In this document: positions 51,668-57,195 of the stretch, piece after piece
How positions within the stretch are numbered: position 1 is the first letter of the stretch
Layout: each line of letters starts with the position of its first letter
Source of the DNA: Lytechinus pictus
Lineage: Eukaryota > Echinodermata > Echinoidea > Temnopleuroida > Toxopneustidae
Length of the DNA stretch: 64,000 bases
Direction of reading: 5' to 3'
NCBI RefSeq assembly: GCF_037042905.1
Contig: NC_087252.1
Span: 33,441,465-33,505,464, forward strand
Program-made: the position numbers and the translations under genes
Notes under the pieces: model-generated
Seen by the model: the letters and a program-made list of their open reading frames with translations, nothing else
Told to the model about the DNA's origin: nothing
Database searches by the model: none

Positions 51668-53153
51668 TATAAATTTTTTTCTTTTTCCTTTGAATGATAA
51701 CAGGTTTGCCAGAGTGGGGGAGGCTTGGCAATAGTCTGGGATTATGTTCTAAATGGATTATGATGGTACTATGATGGCAGACAACTGATACAAGCACTAC
51801 TGTATTCAAGATGAATATATGCAGAGATAGAGGTAAAAGTAAATGATTAGTGTTGGATGGCTCTGAACAGGAATCAAGATGAATGTACATGTATGCAAAC
51901 ATAGAGGTAAAAGTGAATGAATAGTGTTGGATGGCTCAGAACAGGATACCAGAAATATTCCATGAGTTAGGGAATATTGGTTGAATAGTGATTAGCTTAA
52001 TATTAGATTTAACAAGAGAATATTTTGGGTATCAAATGAAGAAAAGCCATCTAATATAATTATTGTTTTAAAAGATGCAGACTAGACCAAAAAGTGGAAT
52101 TGGCAAACCGTATATAATCAAAAGCTTATAAACTGCAAAACAACAATAAACTTTATGCATTTTCACAGATTACCAGCCAAGTATTTTGCTTCAGAATAGC
52201 TCCAATTATCAGGCCTTTTCATTGGGCTCAAGACTGTGATGTCATGTTGTGTTAAAAGCATTGTGATTCCATAGGTTTATGCGCAGAAAAATGTGATGAT
52301 TTTTCTGCCGTTAAGATGACTCATTTGGTTTTCTTCACTTCCATCACATAGAGGTATCATAAATGTCTTTTTCTGCAAGTTTGAATTGATGACAATTTTA
52401 TGTCCCTATTATTAGCTGCAGCTTTCCAGTTTTATCTGCATTCAGATCATGTATTATAGCAACTTTTCCAAACATAGCAATTTAGGCCCAATAAGATCCA
52501 AATAAAGAAATCACAAAAATTCTAGTGAAGACTTTAACTGTTTCATACAATCATGTGTCATGACCTAATGGTTTTATGTCTCTCCACTGCATATAACAAG
52601 GTACAGGTTCAAATCCCACCATGGCTCCAACGTCTTTTGGCAAGACACTAATGGGGTGTTGCAAGAAACTTGCGATCAATTGCAAGTCTATTTTCATTCC
52701 TGAAATCAAGCATATGCCATTCATTTTAATAGTTCCATATTTGTGATTGATTGCATCTGCTTTATGAAACAAGGGGTGTAATCTGATTTGCTATAGTTAA
52801 AAGTGATCAATCAATTGTAAAATTGCAGTAGAATGTTAACAAATATTTTCTTGCAACACCCCCAAAGACTGATAAAAATTGCCAGTGTAAAAAGTCTTTT
52901 AGTAAATTTATATTATAGTTTTATATTTATGATATATAGTTTTTTATACATATTTATTTGTATAGTTTTATAGTTTATATCGTAATTTATACTATACTAT
53001 ATTTCAAAATTTTCATGCTAATTGTGAATTATAAATTGTCATTTCTCAACAGGATTACATAACAAGAAGCGCTCAGGACTGACAGGTTTGCTGGACTGCT
53101 GTTCCCATTCCACATGGAGCCATGTTTGGCAAATCGTTAATATCAGATCATAA
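26810..53153 (+). CDS. Gene 2: zinc-finger protein with recombinase-like core-binding domain
   Basis: Exons joining in frame: possible 26810-26896, then 30983-31070, 33301-33329, 35053-35104, 36156-36291, 40358-40518, 40804-41010, 46848-47028, 48734-48924, 51445-51549, 53053-53153 (TAA). From ATG 31010 this gives 407 residues; with the first exon, 445. Order: short N-terminus, two C2H2-like fingers, an acidic repeat linker, then a helical region of about 120 residues (from GKELVRAFVKHRRKMRKRAG through FGYLASLKRFIRFLITEEE). That layout resembles animal proteins carrying the N-terminal core-binding half of tyrosine recombinases (Crypton/DIRS-related), which I recall as zinc fingers plus a PATxxxYLxSLxRFLxxL motif. 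No catalytic Arg...His-x-x-Arg...Tyr part is seen. Inference: a nuclear DNA-binding protein derived from a recombinase. It could instead be an old element remnant, or the gene may continue through unseen exons. Confidence 0.6.
26941..27533. mobile_element. MITE family F, copy 1
   Basis: About 590 bp with inverted ends TTAAAGGAGAATGAAAC and GTTTCATTCTCCTTTAA and a palindromic interior (GATCTCCATAGCATT and its complement, both variant). A second copy is at 33984-34520. Confidence 0.75.
28324..29930. mobile_element. hAT-like non-autonomous element, copy 2
   Basis: A complete 1607-bp element, left end CAGGGGCGGAAATC, right end GATTTCCGCCCATG, flanked by the perfect 8-bp duplication ACCAGAGT (28316-28323, 29931-29938). 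It is highly similar to 8246-9907 throughout but lacks the SINE. The interior holds about nine GCGAGCGCGAAGCGCGAGC-type motifs at roughly 90-120-bp spacing. No transposase. Confidence 0.87.
29990..30147. mobile_element. MITE family H, copy 1
   Basis: About 158 bp with ends GTTTCATAAAGCTGT and ACAGCTTTATGAAAC. Internal GACTGGTGATC and GATCACCAGTC are complementary. A relative is at 46565-46732. Confidence 0.7.
30243..30980. other. Gene 2 intron, AT-rich, no feature resolved
   Basis: Contains a diverged direct duplication of about 200 bp: TATTATAATTATGCTCACAA near 30431 and TATTATAATTATGATCACAA near 30612, each followed by similar text. No exon. Confidence 0.4.
30983..31070 (+). CDS. Gene 2 exon, likely with the start codon at 31010
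   Basis: Acceptor TTTATCTAGAG (AG at 30981-30982) after a T-rich tract, donor GTATGG. Encodes PESDNFSLK then MSGMQEAFIKFLERRKRVIE. ATG at 31010 sits in AAAAATGA, an acceptable start context. Leaves in phase 1. The short amphipathic helix around EAFIKFLERRKR has no assigned function. Confidence 0.6.
31246..31398 (+). mobile_element. tRNA-derived SINE fragment
   Basis: A head with GATATGGCCAAGTGG and a B-box-like GGTTCGAATCC, then a body with TTTACCCACATTGGCCTGCA and CCCAGGTGTTAGGTGAATGG as in the SINE at 23497. It is probably 3' truncated, being followed by a family-A MITE fragment. Confidence 0.65.
31405..31660. mobile_element. MITE family A, partial copy
   Basis: Left part of family A (GTCAACTCCACCCCC, then GACAAATCAAACTAGCATAA and the interior) breaks off near 31660, where the tandem repeat begins. 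Confidence 0.6.
31700..32865. repeat. Tandem repeat of about 150-167 bp, four units, interrupted
   Basis: Units share ATTTGGTGTGTATGATACTA, GATTTTGAGGTCA and AAGGTCAAGGTCAC, starting near 31741, 31880, 32040 and 32745. The third and fourth are separated by the TTAA-flanked element at 32152-32692. Such GGTCAAGGTCA-containing repeats are common in marine invertebrate genomes (recalled). Confidence 0.75.
32152..32692. mobile_element. piggyBac-like MITE with TTAA flanks
   Basis: A 541-bp insertion flanked by TTAA on both sides (32148-32151 and 32693-32696), with inverted ends CCACTTGACTGC and GCAGTCAAATGG. It splits one unit of the surrounding tandem repeat, so the empty site can be reconstructed as GGTTAAAGGTCAAGG. 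TTAA duplication is diagnostic for piggyBac-type insertion. No transposase frame. Confidence 0.78.
32866..33300. other. Gene 2 intron, no feature resolved
   Basis: AT-rich, with a G run near 32938-32945. No exon signals before the acceptor at 33300. Confidence 0.4.
33301..33329 (+). CDS. Gene 2 micro-exon
   Basis: 29 bp between acceptor TTTTATTTCATAG and donor GTAATT. With the G carried over it encodes GYESANPQVQ and leaves in phase 0. It is supported mainly because it restores the phase needed by the next exon. Confidence 0.5.
33330..33983. other. Gene 2 intron, no feature resolved
   Basis: AT-rich with a short CA tract near 33440-33465. No exon or repeat edge. Confidence 0.4.
33984..34520. 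mobile_element. MITE family F, copy 2
   Basis: Ends TTAAAGGAGAATGAAACC and GGTTTCATTCCCCTTTAA; interior related to 26941-27533, including ATGCTATGGAGATCCTC. The 104-residue plus-strand frame inside it is an artefact. Confidence 0.72.
34610..35010. mobile_element. Inverted-repeat element with CAGGCATGAAAATT ends
   Basis: About 400 bp with ends CAGGCATGAAAATT and AATTTTCATGCCTG. AAAATGCA straddles or abuts each edge, consistent with a duplicated target of up to 8 bp. The interior has a C9 run, an A run of about 32 and the GC-rich GGGGGCGTTGCCCCCTGGAC. Probably hAT-type and non-autonomous. Confidence 0.65.
35053..35104 (+). CDS. Gene 2 exon
   Basis: 52 bp; acceptor after CTTTATTTACAG, donor GTAAGT; enters in phase 0, leaves in phase 1. 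Encodes SEVNQYQRETTSAEYTE. Begins 43 bp after the element at 34610. No domain. Confidence 0.6.
35105..36155. other. Gene 2 intron, no feature resolved
   Basis: AT-rich with a C run near 35515-35529. No exon or clear repeat. Confidence 0.4.
36156..36291 (+). CDS. Gene 2 exon: first C2H2-like zinc finger
   Basis: 136 bp; acceptor after TTATTTTGTTTCAAG, donor GTAAGT; phase 1 in, phase 2 out. Encodes a basic lead GKKRRRIRK, then CFLCGMMIPRMSMHITRKH (C-x2-C-x9-H-x4-H), then ANLTLQERHEYREIMLR. The basic run is a plausible nuclear localisation signal. The same finger-plus-helix pattern repeats in the next exon. Confidence 0.75.
36560..36748 (+). mobile_element. 3' end of a CR1/L2-like retroelement
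   Basis: Text around TGTGTCATGCGCTATACAAG is followed by an ATT tail at 36728-36746, as in non-LTR 3' UTRs and related SINEs. No coding part is present in this fragment. Confidence 0.45.
36895..38610 (+). pseudogene. Non-LTR retrotransposon reverse transcriptase, 5'-truncated and frameshifted
   Basis: Reverse-transcriptase motifs are readable in order: KSQYGF, FIDLSKAFDTIDH, the GVPQGSLLGPLLF block and the catalytic YADDTN. The frame then stops at 37417. Reading resumes in another frame with TFLGIIIDSNLTW and continues to a stop near 38181, including the typical C-terminal YSGPKIWNDLPD. The 3' UTR runs to about 38610 with a TA tract and A-rich end. The motif style suggests the CR1/Jockey/L2 group. 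It lies inside an intron of gene 2 on the same strand and is inactive because of truncation and frameshift. Confidence 0.85.
38641..39147. mobile_element. MITE family I, copy 1
   Basis: About 500 bp with ends GCTTTTCACACTGCAT and ATGCAGTGTGAAAAGC and internal words TTAACCCCATACTAT. The opposite-oriented relative is at 45612-46042. Confidence 0.7.
39148..40002. other. Gene 2 intron with short tandem duplication
   Basis: A 47-bp direct duplication at about 39423-39515 contains AGTGAACACTTTTTGCGAGA. Flanking text near 39215 and 39660 carries TTGCAATCA words related to MITE family K. No exon. Confidence 0.45.
40003..40190 (+). mobile_element. SINE-like tRNA-derived fragment
   Basis: GGTCGAGAGTTTAAGCC resembles a mutated B box following CTATCTGTCTCACGACCGGG. 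The body with ATGCCAGGAATAGTGTTTTA continues to about 40190. Old and diverged. Confidence 0.5.
40358..40518 (+). CDS. Gene 2 exon: second C2H2-like zinc finger
   Basis: 161 bp; acceptor after TTCTTCCTCAAG, donor GTATGT; phase 2 in, phase 1 out. After KPVLKANGENKIRKLLK it encodes CPLCPAITQRIDNHIVKIH (C-x2-C-x9-H-x4-H) and a Lys-rich GKKRGSKITKALTAKAR. Same finger spacing as the preceding exon, implying an internally repeated module. Confidence 0.78.
40804..41010 (+). CDS. Gene 2 exon: acidic repeat linker
   Basis: 207 bp; acceptor after TTTTTCTCACCAG, donor GTATGT; phase 1 at both ends. Contains three copies of a 9-residue unit, TIDETEEDK, TLHETEEDR and TIDETEEHR, coded by a 27-bp minisatellite, then a polar stretch ending GEDRMEEAE. 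Probably a flexible, highly charged linker between the zinc fingers and the helical domain. Confidence 0.75.
41109..41195. repeat. Short interspersed repeat shared with 16558-16645
   Basis: Contains AATAGCAGGGCCCG and AAGTGGCTACCCTGGGTAAA and an ATT tail, nearly matching the segment in the gene 1 intron. Confidence 0.65.
41400..42850. repeat. 75-bp tandem satellite, about 19 units
   Basis: Each unit contains ACACCATTCAAGCTACTTGG, AGGTCTGATAGTCTCTTC and GTGGTCTGATTAGTTACCTA. Starts of TTACCTA at 41404, 41479 and 41554 fix the period at 75 bp. Variant units alternate in higher-order blocks, for example units with CATATTAGTTACCTT. Because 75 is a multiple of three, one frame stays open for 264 codons (41396-42190) until a TAA-bearing variant. 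It lies inside a gene 2 intron. Confidence 0.93.
42851..44099. other. Gene 2 intron, no feature resolved
   Basis: No exon with splice borders. Short purine-rich stretch near 43640-43690. Confidence 0.4.
44100..44900. repeat. Diverged tandem repeat of about 230 bp
   Basis: Related text recurs: GATGAAAATGACATGGATTT near 44194, GATGAAAATGACTTGGATTT near 44419 and GGTGAAAATGGCATGGACTT near 44854, with AAGCACATGGACC words between. An old local duplication series with no coding content. Confidence 0.55.
44981..45393. mobile_element. Inverted-repeat element with GCCACCGCACA ends
   Basis: About 413 bp with left end AAAGCCACCGCACATC and right end AAGGTGTGCGGTGGCCTTT. Internal CCCGACTGGGTGACGGG and CGACCAGTTGGGTCG suggest further pairing. 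A MITE-like element. Confidence 0.65.
45612..46042. mobile_element. MITE family I, copy 2
   Basis: Opposite orientation to 38641-39147: begins with GGGGTTAAGCTTAGCCCAC and ends ATGCAGTGTGAAAAGCAT. Probably lacks the outermost left end. Confidence 0.65.
46044..46254. mobile_element. MITE family K, copy 1
   Basis: About 210 bp with ends ATGGGACGTTGCAAGAAAGT and TTTCTTGCAACACCCCAT and repeated TTGCGTTCAAT words inside. Similar ends bound 52655-52861. Confidence 0.65.
46565..46732. mobile_element. MITE family H, copy 2
   Basis: Ends GGGGCTGTTTCATACAGCTG and AACAGCTTTATGAAACAACC; interior GGTGATCCTTTC and its complement. Related to 29990-30147. Confidence 0.65.
46848..47028 (+). CDS. Gene 2 exon: first part of recombinase-like helical domain
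   Basis: 181 bp; acceptor after CATCCATACACAG, donor GTAAGT; phase 1 in, phase 2 out. Encodes GIPNNSYGKELVRAFVKHRR then KMRKRAGCEDDRKEDSGKQI and TRMLKWAGGLDLVTKKEVLN. The pattern of one helix ending in basic residues, then K-Q-I-T-R-M-L-K-W at a second helix, matches how tyrosine-recombinase core-binding domains begin (recalled family pattern). Confidence 0.72.
47119..47280. mobile_element. MITE family L
   Basis: About 160 bp with ends GGGGGGCGTTTCATCAATAT and TTTCATGAAACGCTCCCC and inner CCGACAAGTTGTCAGATC. A related right half lies at about 60812-60973. Confidence 0.68.
47502..48237. mobile_element. TTAA-flanked element with CCTATCTAGGCCGGGG ends
   Basis: A 736-bp element flanked by TTAA (47498-47501, 48238-48241) with inverted ends ACCTATCTAGGCCGGGG and CCCCGGCCTAGATAGGG. 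G and C runs lie just inside each end (about 47540-47560 and 48213-48224). TTAA flanks again suggest piggyBac-type mobilisation. No transposase frame. Confidence 0.72.
48502..48722. repeat. Three tandem units of 73-79 bp abutting an exon acceptor
   Basis: Units starting at 48502, 48581 and 48654 each contain TGTGCTACTACATTGACTTA and GTTCATAC. The third runs into the pyrimidine tract and acceptor of the exon at 48734. The spacing is local; no coding meaning. Confidence 0.75.
48734..48924 (+). CDS. Gene 2 exon: second part of recombinase-like helical domain
   Basis: 191 bp; acceptor after TGTGTGCATACAG, donor GTAAGT; phase 2 in, phase 1 out. Encodes QIVSKLWNMAPETAFGYLAS, then LKRFIRFLITEEEASEELTF and EKITRCLYRCEDFMESLAER before IVNS. 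The P-E-T-x-x-x-Y-L-x-S-L-x-R-F segment is the most recombinase-like part. Retaining the following intron would add 12 residues and a stop. Confidence 0.75.
48925..51085. other. Gene 2 intron, no confident exon
   Basis: A candidate exon at 49724-49766 (acceptor TATCCTATCAG, donor GTAGAA) would, in the required phase, encode RSAGRSKPTSE and stop, giving a shorter isoform; support is weak. A hairpin around 50236-50330 (GAGATTTTGCATTTGGTGAA and its diverged complement) is probably an old inverted-repeat element. Confidence 0.4.
51086..51248. mobile_element. Long hairpin element, 59-bp arms
   Basis: The left arm starts ATACCATGGTCACATTTGTT and the right arm ends AACAAATGTGACCATGGTAT. The 59-bp arms differ at about two positions and enclose a spacer of about 45 bp. 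A young fold-back MITE; no coding content. Confidence 0.82.
51445..51549 (+). CDS. Gene 2 exon, tandemly duplicated downstream
   Basis: 105 bp, phase 1 at both ends, directly compatible with the exon ending at 48924; acceptor after TTTGAATAATAACAG, donor GTAGGT. Encodes SFSEWRRLGNGLGLCSKWIM followed by MEVISDERGDSKIYI. A degenerate copy of exon plus upstream intron lies at about 51670-51775. No known domain. Confidence 0.5.
51704..51775 (+). pseudogene. Degenerate duplicate of the 51445 exon
   Basis: After acceptor TTTGAATGATAACAG the same frame reads SLPEWGRLGNSLGLCSKWIM, then MVL and a stop. The upstream 30 bp also match the first copy, so the duplication included the splice acceptor. It would truncate the protein if spliced in. 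Confidence 0.65.
51780..52550. other. Gene 2 intron with short duplication
   Basis: A direct duplication around 51805-51950 shares AGTGTTGGATGGCTC. The rest is AT-rich without signals. Confidence 0.4.
52556..52654 (+). mobile_element. tRNA-derived SINE fragment
   Basis: CATGACCTAATGG head and GGTTCAAATCCCACCATGG B-box-like text followed by TTTTGGCAAGACAC. Truncated at the MITE that follows. Confidence 0.55.
52655..52861. mobile_element. MITE family K, copy 2
   Basis: Ends GGGGTGTTGCAAGAAACTTG and TTCTTGCAACACCCCC and TTGCGATCAATTGCAAG inside. Related to 46044-46254. Confidence 0.65.
53053..53153 (+). CDS. Gene 2 putative terminal exon
   Basis: Acceptor after CATTTCTCAACAG; phase 1 in. Encodes GLHNKKRSGLTGLLDCCSHS then TWSHVWQIVNIRS and TAA at 53151-53153. 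The last codons run into the left edge of a 2-kb tandem duplication, and a possible GT donor lies after CTGACAG (53085), so the true 3' structure is uncertain. An AATAAA at 53343-53348 could serve as a poly(A) signal. Confidence 0.4.
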
Positions 53154-53366
53154 ATTGAGTATTCTGTGATGATATGATACCTTGAGTTAAATACTAAATG
53201 GTCTTCAATGATTATACTCACGCTTGTAAATTTGTGAACTCAGTTCCTTGTAGAATAGGGTATTGACTATTTAGAATAACCAGGAGAGATTTTTTTTAAT
53301 CTAAAAAATCTGTGGGATACATACTCCTTGTGATAGATGATGAATAAACTTGAAAGCATTGGTATG

Positions 53367-53600
53367 TTAGGAGTAATATCTTCTACTCAGTACAAAATTA
53401 TTCAGGAAGCCAGGGTAACTTTGTAGAACGGGTGTTACATGTTTGTGCTCACTGCACTTTGTTCTTGTTATTAGTCTCGCTGCCGAGATTTGGATCCTTT
53501 GAAGTTTATGAATTTGATTAATAGGGAGACTGTGCAATGAGCTATTACAAAAATCAGTGCATGACATTACAAGAGCATGAACTATTTTTCTTTTGTCTTA
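53367..53600 (-). pseudogene. LINE reverse transcriptase C-terminal remnant
   Basis: On the minus strand, CNSSLHSLPINQIHKLQRIQ and SAARLITRTK with HVTPVL match the style of the C-terminal region of CR1/L2-type reverse transcriptases. Truncated on both sides. The corresponding remnant in the second duplication copy is at about 55848-56080. Confidence 0.6.
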
Positions 53601-54395
53601 AAATTTGTACTTTAGAAAGGTAGTTAGCTACCCACTTTAGACTTTTGTACTTGTGGTCGGTGACAGACCCATTAAATGTGGACTGTTTGTTTTTTCCGTT
53701 TGAAGTAAAAAAGGAACACAATAGAAGGGTTGTTTACCAAAACAATCAGGGTATACAATATAATATCTGTGCATCATTCAAATAAATATGTGTACTGTAA
53801 TCTACGATAGCAAGACATTGTGCAATGTTAGAGCAACCTGCAAGAGACAAAATGTAAAGAATATTTAATGTTTTCTGCTCAATATTGTCCATATCTGGCA
53901 TTTTGGGGACAAAATTGCTTTTTAATTTTGTTTTAAATTCAGGTTCAAATCTTTTTATCTCTGTCTTTAGCAATTATTAAAGTCCATGATATCTGACAAG
54001 GCTTCTTCATACGATGTTACCCAATATTGAATGGTATGCAGATATTGAAGTATGTAGCCTACTAATTTAGATCTTTTAGCATATGGTTAATTTCTTAGAC
54101 TTTTTGTATGCTTCCTTGGAATACCAATCTATGATAGTCAAGTCTAACCGCTTCATTTACCAGGTGACACGACTGGTATGTTTCATTAGCGTACAATTGG
54201 GAAAGCTTTTATTACATTGCCTACTTTAAACTAATTGGCTATAATTTAACCCATTGCTAAATACTGATCATGACGGGACACCTTGGTATTCTTTAAATGG
54301 GATAACAAGCATATTTTAGAATAACATGAATAATCGTGCTCATTTGCTCTGGATTATTTCAGCAAGAAAAGACTTATGTGTTATCATGCTAGTAA

Positions 54396-54970
54396 TATAA
54401 TAATAATAATAATAGAGAGTATTTCTAAAGCGCCAAATCCACATTGATTATGTGCTCAAGGCGCTGCGAAAAGGAAATAAGAGAAAATTTCAGGAAGGGA
54501 CAAAGATAAAAAGAATGACAGTCATGACAATGAAAGGAAACTACTGGAAGGCAATTTTAAACAAATGGGTTTTTAGAGTAATTTTGAAATTATCGATATT
54601 TGAAATACTACGAATGGAATATGGCAACTGATTCCATAAGGATGGCCCAGCATGTGCAAATGACTGATCCCCCCATGATTTCTTGGATTTAGGAACTGTA
54701 AGCAATTTAGAATCAGAAGATCTTAAACGTCGAGGATTGTATGGCATCAACAAATTAACATTATATTCTGGGGAAGATCCATGGATACAGTGACAAACTA
54801 ACAATAATAACTTAATTACAATACGGTACTCGATGGGTAACCAATGCAGTGAGGACAGAACTGGAGTTATGTGAGTAGAGCGTCTGATAAGGGTAACAAT
54901 ACGGGCTGCAGAATTCTGTAATTTTTGTAAGCGTGAGAGTTGGGATTGTGGAAGGTGAAACAAAAGAGTT
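54396..54970 (-). pseudogene. 5'-truncated LINE, reverse transcriptase C-terminus plus 3' tail
   Basis: A minus-strand frame of 140 codons (54541-54963) reads LSRLQKLQNSAARIVT, SSLHWLPIEYRIVIKLLLLV and WGDQSFAHAGPSLWNQLPYS, ending in KTHLFKIAFQ: the standard C-terminal end of CR1/L2/Rex-like reverse transcriptases. The 3' UTR and AAT-type tail lie at 54396-54540. Absent from the equivalent site in the second duplication copy, so it inserted after or during the duplication. Confidence 0.82.
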
Positions 54971-55140
54971 AGTCTTTACATGTTAGTGTCTTTACATGTT
55001 AGTCTTTTACTGCTGAAAATCAGTTCAGTTATCCATACTGACTGTATGTACTATTAGAACAGAGGTGTCTGGTGACAGTTTGAGGGGATAAAGTCATCTG
55101 TAAGATTACTTTGTATTTGGCGTATGTAAACCATCATGTA

Positions 55141-55258
55141 GAGTGGCAAAGTGTGGATTGACGCCTTGTCAAAGGATGCTAGGCCATGGTGGGATTCGAA
55201 CACTCGACCCTCTGATTACAAGGCAAGAGTCAGAACCGCTACACCACGGCGCTTCCAC
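55141..55258 (-). mobile_element. tRNA-derived SINE fragment
   Basis: On the minus strand, CACGGCGTTGTAGCGGTTCT-like head (with one or two changes) and GAGTGTTCGAATCCCACCAT B-box text, followed by GGCCTAGCATCC. It sits exactly between the two copies of the 2-kb duplication. Confidence 0.62.
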
Positions 55259-55312
55259 AGTTTCGTAATATCTGATTATAAATTGAATGTTCTGTGATGA
55301 TATGACACCTTG

Positions 55313-55619
55313 GCCCGTATTCTAAAGTCAGGTTTAACTTCAACTCAGGTTTAAAGTGGTTTAAGTATGGAAAGCCAATTGTTACATAAATTACTAACAG
55401 TAGAGATATCATATTTCAGCTCATTTGGTTCTCAAATCATTCATAATTATATTATATAGGAAATATAAAAAGATGATTGTCTTCACCATTGAAGAATCAG
55501 GAAAGAGCACAATAAACATAAAAATATACAACTTAAAATTTTTTTGACATTTTTGGCTTCCCATAATTATAGCAGAATTAGACCTAGGTCTAAGTTAAAC
55601 CCGACTTCAGAATACGGGC
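55313..55619. mobile_element. MITE family E, complete copy with known empty site
   Basis: Inverted ends GCCCGTATTC and GAATACGGGC. The empty site in duplication copy 1 reads ACCTTGAG, so the duplicated target is CTT up to CCTTG (ambiguous because the ends share bases). The interior contains TATGGAAAGCCAATTG and AAGCAGG-like words shared with 19088-19350 and 62786-63298. Confidence 0.8.
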
Positions 55620-55847
55620 CCTTGAGTTCAATACTGAAGGTTCTTAAGTGATTATACAGCATAAGCCTCTTATCAGCTTTGTTCCAAAACTCACTGCTGA
55701 GCAGAGGACACCTTGATAGAACAAATGCTGTAGAACTGGGTATTGACTGTTCAGAATAACCAGAAGAGATTTGTTGTTTGATCTCAATTATCTTTGGGAT
55801 ATGTACTCTTCCTTGTGATAGATGGTGAATAAGCTTGAAAGCATTGG

Positions 55848-56110
55848 TATGTTAGGAGTAATATCTTCTACTCAGTACAAAATTATACAGGAAGCCAGGG
55901 TAACTTTGTAGAACGGGTGTTACATGTTTGTGCTCACTGCCCTTTGTTTTTGTTATAAGTCTCTCGCTGCCGAGGTTTGGATCCTTTGAAGTTTATGAAT
56001 TTGATTAATAGGGAGACTGTGCAATGAGCTATTACAAAAATCAATGCATGACATTACAAGAGCATGAACTATTTTTCTTTTGTCTTAAAATTTGTATTTA
56101 CTTTAGAAAG
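55848..56110 (-). pseudogene. LINE reverse transcriptase remnant, duplicated copy
   Basis: Diverged equivalent of 53367-53600 within the second duplication unit; the minus-strand peptide pattern is broken by frameshifts. Confidence 0.5.
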
Positions 56111-56840
56111 GTAGTTAGCTACCCACTGTAGACTTTTGTACTTGTGGTCGGCGACAGACCCATTAAATGTGGACTGTTTGTTTTTTCCCTTTAATGTAAA
56201 ACAGAACACAATAGAAGGGTTGTTTACCAAAACAATCAGGGTATACAATATACCTTCTGTGCATTATTCAAAGAAATATGTGTACTGTAATCTCAAATCT
56301 ACGATAGCAAGACATTGTGCACTGTTTGAGCAACCTGCAAGAGACAAATTGTATAGAATATTTTACATGTCTTCTAAAAATTTACCATATCTGGCATTTT
56401 AGGGACAAAATTGCTGTTTCATTTTTTTTAAATTCAGGTTCGAGTCTTTTTATCTGTCATTAGCAATCATTAAAGGCCTTGATTAGTGACAGGTCTTTTT
56501 CAGGTGATGACATCCAATATTGAATGGTGTATAGATGTTGAATTATGTAGCTTACTATTTAAGACCGTTCAGCATATGATTAATTTCTTTAAAAACTTTT
56601 TGTATGCTTCCTTGGAATACCAATCTATGATAGTCAAATCTAACCGCTTCATTTACCAGGTGACACGACTGGTAGGGCTGGTATGTTTCATTAACGTACA
56701 ATTGGGAAAGCTTTCATTACATTGCCTACTTTAAACTAATTGGCTTTAATTTGACCCATTGCTAAATACCGATCATGACGGGATACCTTGGTATTATTTA
56801 AATGGTATAACAAGCATATTTTAGAATAACATGAATAATC

Positions 56841-56966
56841 ATTAGAGTAAACAATTATTTTGTCTTGCGAAGTTGTTGAAACTGTCTACAAGTTTCAACC
56901 ACTTCGCGAGACAACCAAATAATCATCTACTCTATTAGATTCACCGCCATGATGAACATCTATAGA
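56841..56966. mobile_element. 126-bp insertion containing a 38-bp-arm hairpin
   Basis: Compared with duplication copy 1, a 126-bp segment is inserted between two copies of ATGAATAATC (56831-56840, 56967-56976). It contains a hairpin from TAGAGTAAACAATTATTTTG to CCAAATAATCATCTACTCTA with a short loop near 56888. The 3' 28 bp lie outside the hairpin, so it may not be a simple MITE. Confidence 0.65.
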
Positions 56967-57195
56967 ATGAATAATCATGCTTGTTTGCTCTGGATTATTT
57001 TAGCAAGATAAGAGTTGATTATGTATACCAGTAATTCAGTGTTATCTTACATGTTAGTCTTTTACTGTTGAAATTCAATTAAGTTATCGATACTGACTGT
57101 GTTTACTATTAGAATTATGGTGACAGTTTGAGGTGAATAAGTCATCTGTAAGAAAACTTTGTATTTGGAAGTATGTAAACCATCATGTAGGACCA

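Larger units (their letters stand above)
53135..55140. repeat. 2-kb tandem duplication, copy 1
   Basis: Matches 55262-57195 over most of its length, for example AAAGCATTGGTATGTTAGGA and GGTGACACGACTGG in both. It uniquely contains a minus-strand LINE fragment at about 54396-54970. Diverged by perhaps 5-10 percent by eye. Confidence 0.8.
55262..57195. repeat. 2-kb tandem duplication, copy 2
   Basis: Collinear with 53135-55140. Carries two insertions absent from copy 1: a MITE at 55313-55619 and a 126-bp hairpin-bearing segment at 56841-56966. Lacks the LINE found in copy 1. Confidence 0.8.
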
